From Hyphomicrobium sp. CS1GBMeth3 (GTDB lineage Bacteria > Pseudomonadota > Alphaproteobacteria > Rhizobiales > Hyphomicrobiaceae): DNA of 64,000 bases. Numbering within the stretch: position 1 is the first letter of the stretch; each line of letters opens with the position of its first letter. The stretch lies in NCBI RefSeq assembly GCF_900117455.1, contig NZ_FPHO01000003.1, positions 1,516,501 through 1,580,500 of the forward strand. The letters run 5' to 3'. The notes beneath the pieces were generated by a model, which ran no database searches, was not told the DNA's origin, and was given only the letters and a program-made list of their open reading frames with translations. Positions 44,724-52,917 of this stretch are shown here, in pieces. A program made the translations under genes and the position numbers.

Positions 44724-46724
44724 TTAGTGAGGGCGGAGGTCGGGGAGTGCGGCGTACCGCGCAAGATATGCCGCGCCCAGAGCATTGAGATGGCCGCGGT
44801 CGCGATAGAGCAGCACCTCGTCCTTGAAGGCGCTGCACAGGGCTTCGGTGCAGAGCAGAGCGCGCATGTCGAGAAAGAAAACGTCGTCGGCAGCGACGTC
44901 GATCGCCTCCACGACGTGCTGATAGGTGCCGAGCATGCTGTCGACGTAGTCGCGCGATAGTGCGCAATCGACCTCTTCCGTGTCGTTGCGTGCCGCCTCC
45001 GCCAGGCACCGCAGCGAGAACGTTGTGAAGTGCGGCACCTGTCCGATGATGAGCACTTTGATCCCTCGCTTGCGGAAGATCTCGACAGTCGCCGTGACGA
45101 ACGCGTCGAAGTTCGGCGCGGCGCCGAGCTTCGTGTGATCGGCCACGCGGTTCGTGGAAAGGCTGCCGTAGTTGCTCCAGGCCCAGGACAGGATCGCGAT
45201 CTTGAGGCCCGGGTTGCGCTCGAGGAACTTCAGGATTGTCTCCTGATACCGCGCGCACGTTTCCTCGAGTGAGGCCGCGCGGCCGTAAGCGACCCCGATC
45301 AGCGGCGCGCAGGAGCTCTGCGTCACCTGCCGCCCCGCGAGCCCTGCGTGGCCGGCGAGCTGGGCGACCATGGGCACGAAATGATCGGCATTTGAATCGC
45401 CGAACACGGCGATATCGTAGGACGCATCCTTCTCGAGCGCGTGCCCGAACGTGCAGTGCCGCGTATTCCGGAAGGCCAGCTCGTACCCGTCGCAGTCCGT
45501 GCGCAGCGGGTTTCCTTCCGACGCCGCGTGATAGACCTGATAAGCCGGGCCATCGAGCCGCTGCGGAAGGCCGCGTGCCGCGATGCCGGCACCCGCAATC
45601 AGGGAGAAGGCGCAGGAAACGGCAACCGTGCGGCTGAAAAGCCGGGACGGAGCCATATCGTAAAGACCGAGACGTCGCGTCAGCGCTTGCTCGACCAGCA
45701 GCCAGGAGAGCGCTGCGAGAGCGAGACCGGCAGCGACGAGCACGGCGGCTTCCGCCGCATCCGGGGCGCGGCCAAGCCAGTAGGTCGCGAAGGCGAGCAG
45801 TGGCCAGTGATAGAGATAGATCGAGTAGCTCATCTTGCCGGTGACCACGACCGGCCCGAGCGAAAGCAACCGCGAGACGGGTGTTGGCCCGAACAGACCC
45901 GCCCCGATCAGCAGCACCGAGCCGATGACCACCGGCATGGCCGAAAGTCCGGGGAACGGTATCCCCGCGTGAAGCATGCTCGCCGAGCCGGCGACGAGAC
46001 CGAGGCCCGTGAGCTCTAGGGCGGTGCGCACCGGTGCGGAGCGCAGCGTGAGCAGCGGTGCGCCGAGCGCCAGCGCCGCGCCCGCGAGCAACTCGAACGC
46101 GCGCGAGAATGGAAGATAGAAAGCAAGGGTTGGATCGCTCGCCGCGGCGTAAGTCGCGTGCGCGAGCGATAAGCCCGCAAGCGCTAGCGTCACGACGATG
46201 ACGGACCGGCGCGTGACGAGACGCCGGAAAATGAGAAGCAGGATGAGCGGCCACGTCAGATAGAACTGGTCCTCGACCGCGAGCGACCACATGTGCAGCA
46301 GGGGCGCCTCTGCCGACGGCGCATCGAAATACCCAGAGTTGAAGTAGAAGTAGATGTTCGCCGTCATCGTCCAGACAGCGAGCAGGCTTTGGCTGTAAGT
46401 GACGAGCGCGTCCGGCATCAAAAGGAGTGTCGCGACCATGGTGACGAGGACGCAACAAACGAGCGCTGCGGGAATGAGACGGCGTGCGCGACGTCCCAAA
46501 AACGCCGCGAATGAGAAGCGCCCCTCCTCCATTTCCAGGAATATCTGCCGTGTGATGATAAACCCGGAAATAACGAAGAACACATCGACGCCGACGAAGC
46601 CGCCCGGCAACGCGGCCGGCCAGGCGTGAAAAGCCACGACGAGCGCCACCGCCAGGGCGCGCAGGCCATCGACATGAGGCAGGTAGGAAGATTGCCCGGA
46701 TTGGGGGCACGGCTGATGAGTCAC
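44724..46724 (-). CDS. O-acyltransferase (OafA/YrhL) fused to a C-terminal SGNH domain
   Basis: The protein is 666 residues. An acyltransferase-3 domain with about ten transmembrane helices takes residues 1-370 (HVDGLRALAVALVVAFHAWP, GGFVGVDVFFVISGFIIT, WSLAVEDQFYLTWPL). A periplasmic SGNH domain follows (IAVFGDSNADHFVPM, then YRDRGHLNALGA supplying the catalytic Asp/His region). Such two-part enzymes move acetyl groups across the inner membrane and onto lipopolysaccharide O-antigen or other surface glycans. The start is GTG 46724 without a strong ribosome site. Confidence 0.92.
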   Translation of the reverse strand: MTHQPCPQSGQSSYLPHVDGLRALAVALVVAFHAWPAALPGGFVGVDVFFVISGFIITRQIFLEMEEGRFSFAAFLGRRARRLIPAALVCCVLVTMVATLLLMPDALVTYSQSLLAVWTMTANIYFYFNSGYFDAPSAEAPLLHMWSLAVEDQFYLTWPLILLLIFRRLVTRRSVIVVTLALAGLSLAHATYAAASDPTLAFYLPFSRAFELLAGAALALGAPLLTLRSAPVRTALELTGLGLVAGSASMLHAGIPFPGLSAMPVVIGSVLLIGAGLFGPTPVSRLLSLGPVVVTGKMSYSIYLYHWPLLAFATYWLGRAPDAAEAAVLVAAGLALAALSWLLVEQALTRRLGLYDMAPSRLFSRTVAVSCAFSLIAGAGIAARGLPQRLDGPAYQVYHAASEGNPLRTDCDGYELAFRNTRHCTFGHALEKDASYDIAVFGDSNADHFVPMVAQLAGHAGLAGRQVTQSSCAPLIGVAYGRAASLEETCARYQETILKFLERNPGLKIAILSWAWSNYGSLSTNRVADHTKLGAAPNFDAFVTATVEIFRKRGIKVLIIGQVPHFTTFSLRCLAEAARNDTEEVDCALSRDYVDSMLGTYQHVVEAIDVAADDVFFLDMRALLCTEALCSAFKDEVLLYRDRGHLNALGAAYLARYAALPDLRPH

Positions 46725-47065
46725 GTGGCGAACCGGGCTACTGGCAACGGTGAGTTGATCGAGAACAAGATCATCTTAGGTGGTGCATTACACTATGGCG
46801 TTGCCTGCACGTCTATTCGCGCGCTCCGGCTCGCAGGAACCATGGACGTAGGAGCGGAGTTGCACAAGAGATGGCGATGATGCCTTCAATTGCATGTCGC
46901 ACGCTCATGGCGGATCAACGAACGTTGCAGCGCGAAAAAAGTCCGCCCACAGACATGTCTTGTCATCGTCAAACTGAGAGCCAATTAATGTGATCCGGAA
47001 GTGCTGGGATCCGTAGTACACTAAAGCACATCAGCCGGGACCAACTAGTGAAAGGAAAATAAGCC
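46725..47065. other. 341-nt intergenic region, no gene seen
   Basis: The region is divergent between the acyltransferase and the His/Tyr-rich secreted protein. The last 100 nt are AT-rich. TTGTCA near 46959 with AATTAA 17 nt downstream is a possible promoter for the gene at 47066. No convincing frame or stable hairpin was found. Confidence 0.4.
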
Positions 47066-47383
47066 ATGCGAAAGCTGATCGCTATGGCCGTGCTAGGGGC
47101 TAGCGCAGCGCTTTTCTCCGTTGCAACGACTGCTCCCGCTCAGGCTGTGACCGCAGCAGGCGCGGGAATAGCAAAGTCGGCGGCTCCGGGAGAGAGTGCC
47201 GTTCAGGAAGTGCGCAAGCGGCGCTGGAAGCGGCATCGCCACTACCACCGCCATCGGTACCATCGCCACCGCCACTGGCACGGGCGTCGTTATTATCGGC
47301 CGTACTATTACGGTGGGTATTATCCGTATTACTACCGGCCGTACCGCCGTCGTCCTCGCATCGGCATCTACTTCGGCATCTAA
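47066..47383 (+). CDS. Secreted His/Tyr/Arg-rich small protein
   Basis: The protein is 105 residues. A signal peptide of about 27 residues ends APAQA. A short Ala/Gly linker leads to a tail made almost only of His, Arg, Tyr and Trp (HRHYHRHRYHRHRHWHGRR, then YYRPYYYGGYYPYYYRPYRR). At least ten His could bind metals; Tyr/Arg stretches suggest association with polyanions or the cell surface. AAAGGAAAA precedes the ATG. A strong terminator follows. Similar proteins are common in Hyphomicrobiales and uncharacterised. Confidence 0.8.
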   Translation: MRKLIAMAVLGASAALFSVATTAPAQAVTAAGAGIAKSAAPGESAVQEVRKRRWKRHRHYHRHRYHRHRHWHGRRYYRPYYYGGYYPYYYRPYRRRPRIGIYFGI

Positions 47384-47404
47384 AGTAGACCGGTTTCGAT
47401 AACG

Positions 47405-47438
47405 AAACGGCTGCGGGTCCCCACCCGCAGCCGTTTTT
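47405..47438 (+). terminator. Strong rho-independent terminator
   Basis: A 14-bp perfect stem AAACGGCTGCGGGT/ACCCGCAGCCGTTT (47405-47418, 47423-47436) with CCCC loop has five T overlapping its end. It terminates the His/Tyr-rich protein gene. Confidence 0.95.
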
Positions 47439-47559
47439 CTGTGTAAGCCCTTTGGCGCCGTAAACGCACCGGATTGTTTCCGCGTGGCGCCGTCCCACGA
47501 CATTGAAATGGCCTTCTCGGTTGTTATGTACCTTCGGCTCGGGCATCGGAGGGATACAC

Positions 47560-48111
47560 GTGCAGATCCGTGACACATCGGATGGCTATGGTATCGTGAG
47601 CCGTCTGTTTCATTGGCTCATGGCGTTGGCAATCGTTGCCATGTTCGCGCTCGGCCTTTGGATGGTCGGCCTCGATTACTACAGCCCCTATTACCATTCT
47701 GCCCCGAGCCTTCACAAAAGCGTCGGTATTGTTTTGCTAATCGCTCTGGCTTTGCGCTTCGGCTGGCGCCTGTCGAGCGTGAAGCCCGACGAGGAAGACC
47801 TGACGCCGTTCGAGCGATCCGCCGCGCGTCTCGTGCATTGGGGTTTTTATCCGTTGCTCCTCGCCCTCTTGGTGAGCGGCTATCTCATCTCCACGGCTGA
47901 TGGACGTCCGATCGAAGTGTTCGGCCTCTTTAGCGTCCCTTCACCGGGTGAGAACAAGGGCCTCGAAGACACGGCCGGCGCCGTGCACACGTGGCTTTCT
48001 TACGCCGTGATCGCGCTGGCTGCAGTTCATGCTGCCGCTGCCATCAAGCATCATGTCTTTGACGGTGGCCGCAGCCTGTCGCGCATGTGGTCCGGTCCGC
48101 GGAAGATCTGA
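47560..48111 (+). CDS. Cytochrome b561 family protein
   Basis: The protein is 183 residues from GTG 47560, with GGAGGG upstream. Four transmembrane helices carry His residues placed for two b hemes: LFHWLMALAIV, SLHKSVGIVLL, RLVHWGFYPLLL and AAAIKHHVF. These act as quinol- or superoxide-linked electron carriers. The YceI gene follows 30 nt later, a conserved pair; YceI binds isoprenoid quinones, so the two likely act together at the membrane. Confidence 0.9.
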   Translation: MQIRDTSDGYGIVSRLFHWLMALAIVAMFALGLWMVGLDYYSPYYHSAPSLHKSVGIVLLIALALRFGWRLSSVKPDEEDLTPFERSAARLVHWGFYPLLLALLVSGYLISTADGRPIEVFGLFSVPSPGENKGLEDTAGAVHTWLSYAVIALAAVHAAAAIKHHVFDGGRSLSRMWSGPRKI

Positions 48112-48141
48112 TTATCACTCAATCTGCAAAGGAAAGAACTT

Positions 48142-48717
48142 ATGATACGTCGCCTCGCCCCCCTCGCTCTCGCGGCCGTGATCGCATGGCCTGCGGCTGC
48201 CCCCGCGGCCGACTATGCAATCGATTCCAAAGGCGCCCATGCTTCGATCAATTTCCGCATCAAGCATCTGGGCTTCAGCTGGCTGACCGGCCGCTTTGAT
48301 CGTTTTACCGGCACGTATAGCTACGACGAGAAGGCACCGGAAGCCTCGAAGGTCAGCGTCGAGATCGAGACGGCGAGCGTCAACTCCAACCACGCCGAGC
48401 GCGACAAGCATCTGCGCAATGCCGACTTCCTCGAGGTCGACAAGTTCCCGAAGGCCACCTTCGTCAGCAAGAAGGTCGAGCCGGCAGGCGATGGAATGGC
48501 CAAGATCATCGGAGACCTGACGCTGCGTGGCGTCACCAAGGAGGTCACGATTGACGCCGCGTTCGTGGGTGGCGGCGCGGATCCCTGGGGCGGCAACCGC
48601 ACGGGCTTCACGGGCACCACGCGCCTAGCGCTCGCCGATTACGGCATCACGTTCGACCTCGGACCGGCCTCGAAAGAGGTTGAGCTGTCACTCGAGGTGG
48701 AAGGCGTCCAGCAGTAG
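48142..48717 (+). CDS. YceI family periplasmic isoprenoid-binding protein
   Basis: The protein is 191 residues. A signal peptide of about 23 residues ends APAAD. The lipocalin-like barrel has ASINFRIKHLGFSWLTGRFDRFTG, NSNHAERDKHLRNADFLEVDKFPKATF and DLTLRGVTKEVTIDAAF, all conserved. YceI proteins bind polyisoprenoid/quinone chains. GGAAAGAA precedes the ATG. It is co-transcribed with the b561 gene and ends at a terminator. Confidence 0.94.
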   Translation: MIRRLAPLALAAVIAWPAAAPAADYAIDSKGAHASINFRIKHLGFSWLTGRFDRFTGTYSYDEKAPEASKVSVEIETASVNSNHAERDKHLRNADFLEVDKFPKATFVSKKVEPAGDGMAKIIGDLTLRGVTKEVTIDAAFVGGGADPWGGNRTGFTGTTRLALADYGITFDLGPASKEVELSLEVEGVQQ

Positions 48718-48737
48718 CTGCGAACCACGCACAGCAA

Positions 48738-48777
48738 AGCATCCGGCGGTCAGAGTTCGGCCGCCGGGTGCTTTTTT
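48738..48777 (+). terminator. Terminator after yceI
   Basis: AGCATCCGGCGGTC pairs with GGCCGCCGGGTGCT (48738-48751, 48759-48772) with G-T wobbles, followed by six T. It overlaps the last codon of the convergent permease gene. Confidence 0.9.
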
Positions 48778-50485
48778 ATTGCCGGTCACCGGCGCGTCCC
48801 GCGATCGTCCGGTGCAGCAGGAGCAGCGGCACGAGGCCTGCGAGCACGATGGTCAGCGCGCCAAGCGCGCCGCTCTCGATCTGCTCCAGCGCCGCGAACG
48901 CATAGACGTGTGTGGCAAGCGTCTCGAAGTTGAACGGACGCAGCAGCAGCGTCGTCGGCAGTTCCTTCAGCGCATCGACGAACACCAGGAGCCCGGCGGC
49001 GCCGAGCGCGGGCGCCAAGAGCGGCAGGTGAATGCGCCACAGCGCCGAGCCGGCCGTCTCGCCGAGCGCGCGTGCGGCCGCGTCGAGGTTTGGCGAGATG
49101 CGCTCTAGCCCGGCCTCGATTCCGCCGCGCGCGACCGCCAGGAAGCGGATCACATAAGCGTAGACGATGGCCGCCACCGAGCCCGAGAGGATGAGCCCAG
49201 TCGACACGCCGAGATAGGAGCGTGCCAAGGCGTCGACACCGTTGTCGAAGGCCGCCAGCGGAATGAGAACGCCGAGCGCCAGCACGGTGCCGGGAAGCGC
49301 GTAGCCGAACCCCGAGAATTGCGCCGCCGCGCGCGTGAATTGGGTCTTGGCCACCCGCGGCGCATAGCTCAGCAGGACACCGAGCATGACCGCGACCACG
49401 GAAGCGAGCGTCGCCAGATACATGCTGTTCCACGCCGCCTGCAGGAACCCGCCTTCGAGCGCGACCGAGACGTGGCCCACAGCAAACCGGGCGAGCACGA
49501 TGAACGGCACAACGAAGCCAGCGACGAACGGCAGCGCGCAGAGCCCCGCCGCTGCATAGCCACGCCAGCCCTCGATGTCCTGGAACGGAATGGCGCGGTA
49601 GCGTCCGGTCGTATGGTGCACTTTGGCGCCGCCGCGCGCGAGACGTTCGCCGATCAGCAACAGCATGATCAGGACCAGCAGCACGGTTGCGATCTGCGAG
49701 GCGCCGCCCAGGTTCGCGCGCTGTAGCCATGTCGTGTAAATGCTTGCCGACAGCGTCTCGACGCCAAGATGCTGCACGGCGCCGAGATCGTTCAGCGTCT
49801 CCATGGCGACGAGCGCGGCACCGGCCGCCAGCGCCGGCCGCGAGAGCGGCAGCGCAACCGACCAGAACGTTCCCATCGAGCTGCGCCCGAGGGTGCGCGC
49901 GACTTCGAGTGCGCAGACCGATTGCTGCACGAAGCTCGCCCGCGCCGCGAGATAGACATAAGGGTAGAGCACCGCCGACATGACGAACACCGCGCCGCCG
50001 AGCGAGCGAATGTCCGGGAACCAATAGTCGGCAGCGGTCCAGCCGAACAGCGAGCGCAGGCTGGTCTGCACGGGGCCGGCGAAGTCGAGCAGGTCGCCAT
50101 AGCAATAGGCGGCGATATAGGTCGGGATCGCGAGCGGCAGCACGAGCAGTCGGTCGAGCACCGCGCGCCCCGGGAAGCGGTACATGGTGACGAGCCACGC
50201 CGTGCCGGTCCCGGCGATGAGGGTCATGATGCCGGCGCCGAGCATGAGCAGCAGCGTCTGCCGCAATGTGACGGGCAGGACGTAGGCGAGAAGATGCGGC
50301 CAGTCGTTGGCGGAGGCCGTCGCCGCGAGGTAGAGCACGGCGATCACGGGCAGGCCGATAACGGCGAGCAACAGACCGGCCGTCAGGCTCCACCCGGGCG
50401 CATGCGAGCTGTCCCGAAATGCCTTCAGCGCGCGCTGCAGACTTTCGAACGACGTGCGGGGGGCGGTTGAGGTCGGAAGGCTCAT
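48776..50485 (-). CDS. fbpB: Ferric-iron ABC transporter permease (FbpB type)
   Basis: The protein is 569 residues, a fused permease of about twelve transmembrane helices in two halves. Each half carries an EAA-like cytoplasmic loop (EVARTLGRSSMGTFWSVALPLSRP and AAARALGETAGSALWRIHLPLL). That duplicated form is typical of FbpB/SfuB iron permeases. It should receive Fe(III) from the binding protein encoded at 51648-52703. No ATPase (fbpC) gene is adjacent in this window. Confidence 0.88.
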   Translation of the reverse strand: MSLPTSTAPRTSFESLQRALKAFRDSSHAPGWSLTAGLLLAVIGLPVIAVLYLAATASANDWPHLLAYVLPVTLRQTLLLMLGAGIMTLIAGTGTAWLVTMYRFPGRAVLDRLLVLPLAIPTYIAAYCYGDLLDFAGPVQTSLRSLFGWTAADYWFPDIRSLGGAVFVMSAVLYPYVYLAARASFVQQSVCALEVARTLGRSSMGTFWSVALPLSRPALAAGAALVAMETLNDLGAVQHLGVETLSASIYTTWLQRANLGGASQIATVLLVLIMLLLIGERLARGGAKVHHTTGRYRAIPFQDIEGWRGYAAAGLCALPFVAGFVVPFIVLARFAVGHVSVALEGGFLQAAWNSMYLATLASVVAVMLGVLLSYAPRVAKTQFTRAAAQFSGFGYALPGTVLALGVLIPLAAFDNGVDALARSYLGVSTGLILSGSVAAIVYAYVIRFLAVARGGIEAGLERISPNLDAAARALGETAGSALWRIHLPLLAPALGAAGLLVFVDALKELPTTLLLRPFNFETLATHVYAFAALEQIESGALGALTIVLAGLVPLLLLHRTIAGRAGDRQ

Positions 50486-50631
50486 CGGCAGCGACCATTG
50501 CGGGACGGTCCCGGCCCGTCAAGATCTTCCTGATTCCGGCAGTGAGCTTATCGCGCCCCGCGCCGGCAAGATCACGCACGTTGACGGCAAGCCCAGAGGT
50601 TTGCTTAATCGGCGCGCCATGCAGATGACCG

Positions 50632-50776
50632 CTTTCAATTTCGCTTCGACCTTCTTCCTGGCCTGACGGCCTTGCTCGCCCCGGCGAGCCGGAAGAGCGG
50701 CGCTTCGGCGCCTCAAGGTCAATTGCCAGCCCGGGTACCGCCGGCGCGGACCTGTTGGGTTGGCCGAAATTGAAAG
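50632..50776 (+). other. 145-nt candidate structured leader RNA
   Basis: CTTTCAATTTCG (50632-50643) and CGAAATTGAAAG (50765-50776) form a perfect 12-bp closing helix. Inside are hairpins GGCC-TGAC-GGCC (50660-50671), GCTCGC-CCCG-GCGAGC (50674-50689) and GGCGC-TTCG-GCGCC (50699-50712, a UUCG tetraloop). The 3' arm ends 6 nt before the ATG of the dioxygenase gene and includes its GAAAG ribosome-site region. The layout is riboswitch-like, but no known family was recognised. The remaining gap back to 50486 shows nothing else. Confidence 0.45.
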
Positions 50777-50782
50777 TAATCC

Positions 50783-51583
50783 ATGCCCAACTCATCTCAT
50801 GAAACGCGCGTGCTGAGCGACGCGCACGTCAGCGATTTCATCTCGAACGGTTTCGTTCGGATAGACGACGCCTTTCCGGCCGCGCTGGCGGAGGCTGCGC
50901 GCACCATCCTCTGGCGCGATATGGGGCTCGCCCCCGACGATCCTGCCGCCTGGACGAAGCCGGTGATCCGCCTGGGAATGTACAGCGCGGCGCCATTCGT
51001 TGAAGCAGCGAATACCCCGACGCTCGTGTCTGCCTACGACCGGCTCGTCGGTCACGGCCGCTGGTTGCCGCTCATGGCGATGGGCACGTTCCCGGTCCGC
51101 TTTCCATCGAGCGAACCTCCTGGCGACGATGGCTGGCACGTCGATATGAGCTTTGGAGACGAGCCGGATTTCATGGAGTGGCGCGCAAACGTCATGTCCA
51201 AGGGTCGCGCGCTGCTGATGCTTTTCCTGTTCTCAGACGTGGGAAAGAACGACGCGCCCACACGGATACGCAAAGGATCGCACATGGACGTCGCCCGCAT
51301 GCTCGCCCCGGAGGGCGCGGACGGGCTGACGTTGCGCGAACTCGTGGAGCGCCCGCCGGCAACGGAGACGAGAGAAGAGGTGCTTTCCGTCGGCGAGGCC
51401 GGAACGGTCTATCTGTGCCATCCGTTCCTCGTCCACGCGGCGCAGCCGCATCGGGGAACAGAGCCGCGCTTTCTGGCGCAGCCTCCGCTTTTGCCGCGCG
51501 GCGCGCTGCAGCTGGATCGCGCAGACGGCGCCTACGCACCGGTTGAGATTGCGATCCGGCAGGCGCTCGGCAACGGCGAGTGA
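50783..51583 (+). CDS. Phytanoyl-CoA dioxygenase (PhyH) family protein
   Basis: The protein is 266 residues, a putative Fe(II)/2-oxoglutarate oxygenase. The double-stranded beta-helix shows the ligand pair in WHVD (H119, D121) and a distal His/Arg in the HPFLVHAAQPHRGTEPRF stretch. The family hydroxylates varied small molecules; the substrate here is unknown. It sits on the opposite strand between the iron permease and iron-binding protein genes, so a link to siderophore or iron-ligand chemistry is possible but only inferred from position. Confidence 0.82.
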   Translation: MPNSSHETRVLSDAHVSDFISNGFVRIDDAFPAALAEAARTILWRDMGLAPDDPAAWTKPVIRLGMYSAAPFVEAANTPTLVSAYDRLVGHGRWLPLMAMGTFPVRFPSSEPPGDDGWHVDMSFGDEPDFMEWRANVMSKGRALLMLFLFSDVGKNDAPTRIRKGSHMDVARMLAPEGADGLTLRELVERPPATETREEVLSVGEAGTVYLCHPFLVHAAQPHRGTEPRFLAQPPLLPRGALQLDRADGAYAPVEIAIRQALGNGE

Positions 51584-51593
51584 CCTGAGCTAC

Positions 51594-51623
51594 AAAAAAG
51601 GGTGCCGGAGATTTCCGGCACCC
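51594..51623 (-). terminator. Terminator of the iron-binding protein gene
   Basis: On the minus strand GGGTGCCGGA/TCCGGCACCC (51600-51609, 51614-51623) forms a 10-bp stem followed by six T (51594-51599). It lies 25 nt after the stop at 51648 and separates this gene from fbpB. Confidence 0.92.
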
Positions 51624-51647
51624 TCACGAGTGTGTCATTTGTGCAGT

Positions 51648-52703
51648 TTAGGAGCTGGGCCCGGCGTCGAAGCGGACCTTGTCCACGAGTTCGGACGCCT
51701 TCTTGCGCAGCGTGGCGAACTCCGAAAGCGGGATGGAGTCGGGCTTCAGCTCACCCCAGCTCTTGACGAGATCCGAGGTCTTGGCCGTCGCGAGCACCGG
51801 GTACTCGCCATTGGCCTCGGCGTAGAGGCCCTGCGCCTCGGGCGAGACGAGATACTCGATGAGCTTCACCGCATTGTCGCGGTTCGGCGCGTGCGCGGCC
51901 AGCGCCGCACCCGAGACGTTGACGTGCGTGCCGCGGTCCGCCGCATTGGGGAACAGGATGCGCACCGATTCGGCCCAGGGCTTCTGGTCCGGGTTCTTGA
52001 GCATTGCGGCCATGTAATAGGTGTTGGCGATGGCGAGGTCGCAGAGCCCGGCGTGGATGTCGCGCACGCCTTCGCGGTCGCCGCCAGCGGGCTTGCGGGC
52101 CAGGTTATCGCGCAGGCCCGTGAGCCACGCCTCTGCCTTTTCCTCGCCGTCGTGGGCGATGATCGAGGCGATGAGCGCAATGTTGTAGGTGTGCTGGCCG
52201 GAGCGGACGCAGATCTTGCCCTTCCACTTGGGATCAGCGAGTTCCTCGTAGGTGATCTGGTCCTGCTTCACGCGCTCTTTAGAGGCGTAGACGACACGGG
52301 CCCGCTGCGTGAGCGCGAACCAGTGGCCCTCGGGATCGCGCAGCTTGGCATCGATCGCCTCGTCCAGCACCTTTGACTTGAGCGCCTGGGTGATGCCGGC
52401 GTCCTTGGCGCGGATGAGCAGGCCGGACTCCGGCGTCAGCACGATGTCGGCAGGGCTGTTGCGCCCTTCCTCGGTGATGCGCTCGATGAGGCCGTCCTTG
52501 GCATAGATCACATTGACCTTGATGCCGGTCTCTTTTTCGAAGGTCTTGAAGATCGGGTCGGTAAGGCCCGGCTCGCGATAGGAGTAGACGTTCACCTCTT
52601 CGGCGGCGCGCGCCGGTGCGGCAGGGCCAGCAAACGCGGCGAAAGAGAGCAGCAGCGCGAACGTAGAGGCCGCTGCGCGCGCGAACGGACGTGGGAGGAT
52701 CAT
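51648..52703 (-). CDS. fbpA: Ferric-iron ABC transporter substrate-binding protein
   Basis: The protein is 351 residues from ATG 52703 (GGAG 8 nt upstream; a second ATG at 52709 lies too close to it). A signal peptide of about 34 residues ends APARA. EEVNVYSYREPGL opens the mature protein, and the tandem Tyr in ANTYYMAAML matches the Fe(III)-phenolate ligands of FbpA. PLSEFATLRKKASELVDKV near the C-terminus is family-typical. It delivers Fe(III) to the FbpB-type permease. The minus-strand terminator means it is transcribed separately from fbpB. Confidence 0.92.
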   Translation of the reverse strand: MILPRPFARAAASTFALLLSFAAFAGPAAPARAAEEVNVYSYREPGLTDPIFKTFEKETGIKVNVIYAKDGLIERITEEGRNSPADIVLTPESGLLIRAKDAGITQALKSKVLDEAIDAKLRDPEGHWFALTQRARVVYASKERVKQDQITYEELADPKWKGKICVRSGQHTYNIALIASIIAHDGEEKAEAWLTGLRDNLARKPAGGDREGVRDIHAGLCDLAIANTYYMAAMLKNPDQKPWAESVRILFPNAADRGTHVNVSGAALAAHAPNRDNAVKLIEYLVSPEAQGLYAEANGEYPVLATAKTSDLVKSWGELKPDSIPLSEFATLRKKASELVDKVRFDAGPSS

Positions 52704-52917
52704 GAGCATGTCTCCAATAATCGGGGGTCAAGGTCCCGCTATCGGCTGGCCACCGCGAGGACGTGCCCCCGCGATCGCGCCTGCAAGACGCCCGCCCATA
52801 GAGCAGCACCCGGTAACTACGTCAAGAAAGTCAACAATTCGCCGGACGGACTGTCACACATTCGAAATTCTGTAATGTTCGTGGGCTGATCCGGGATCGG
52901 CGAGAGAGATCGGGCCG

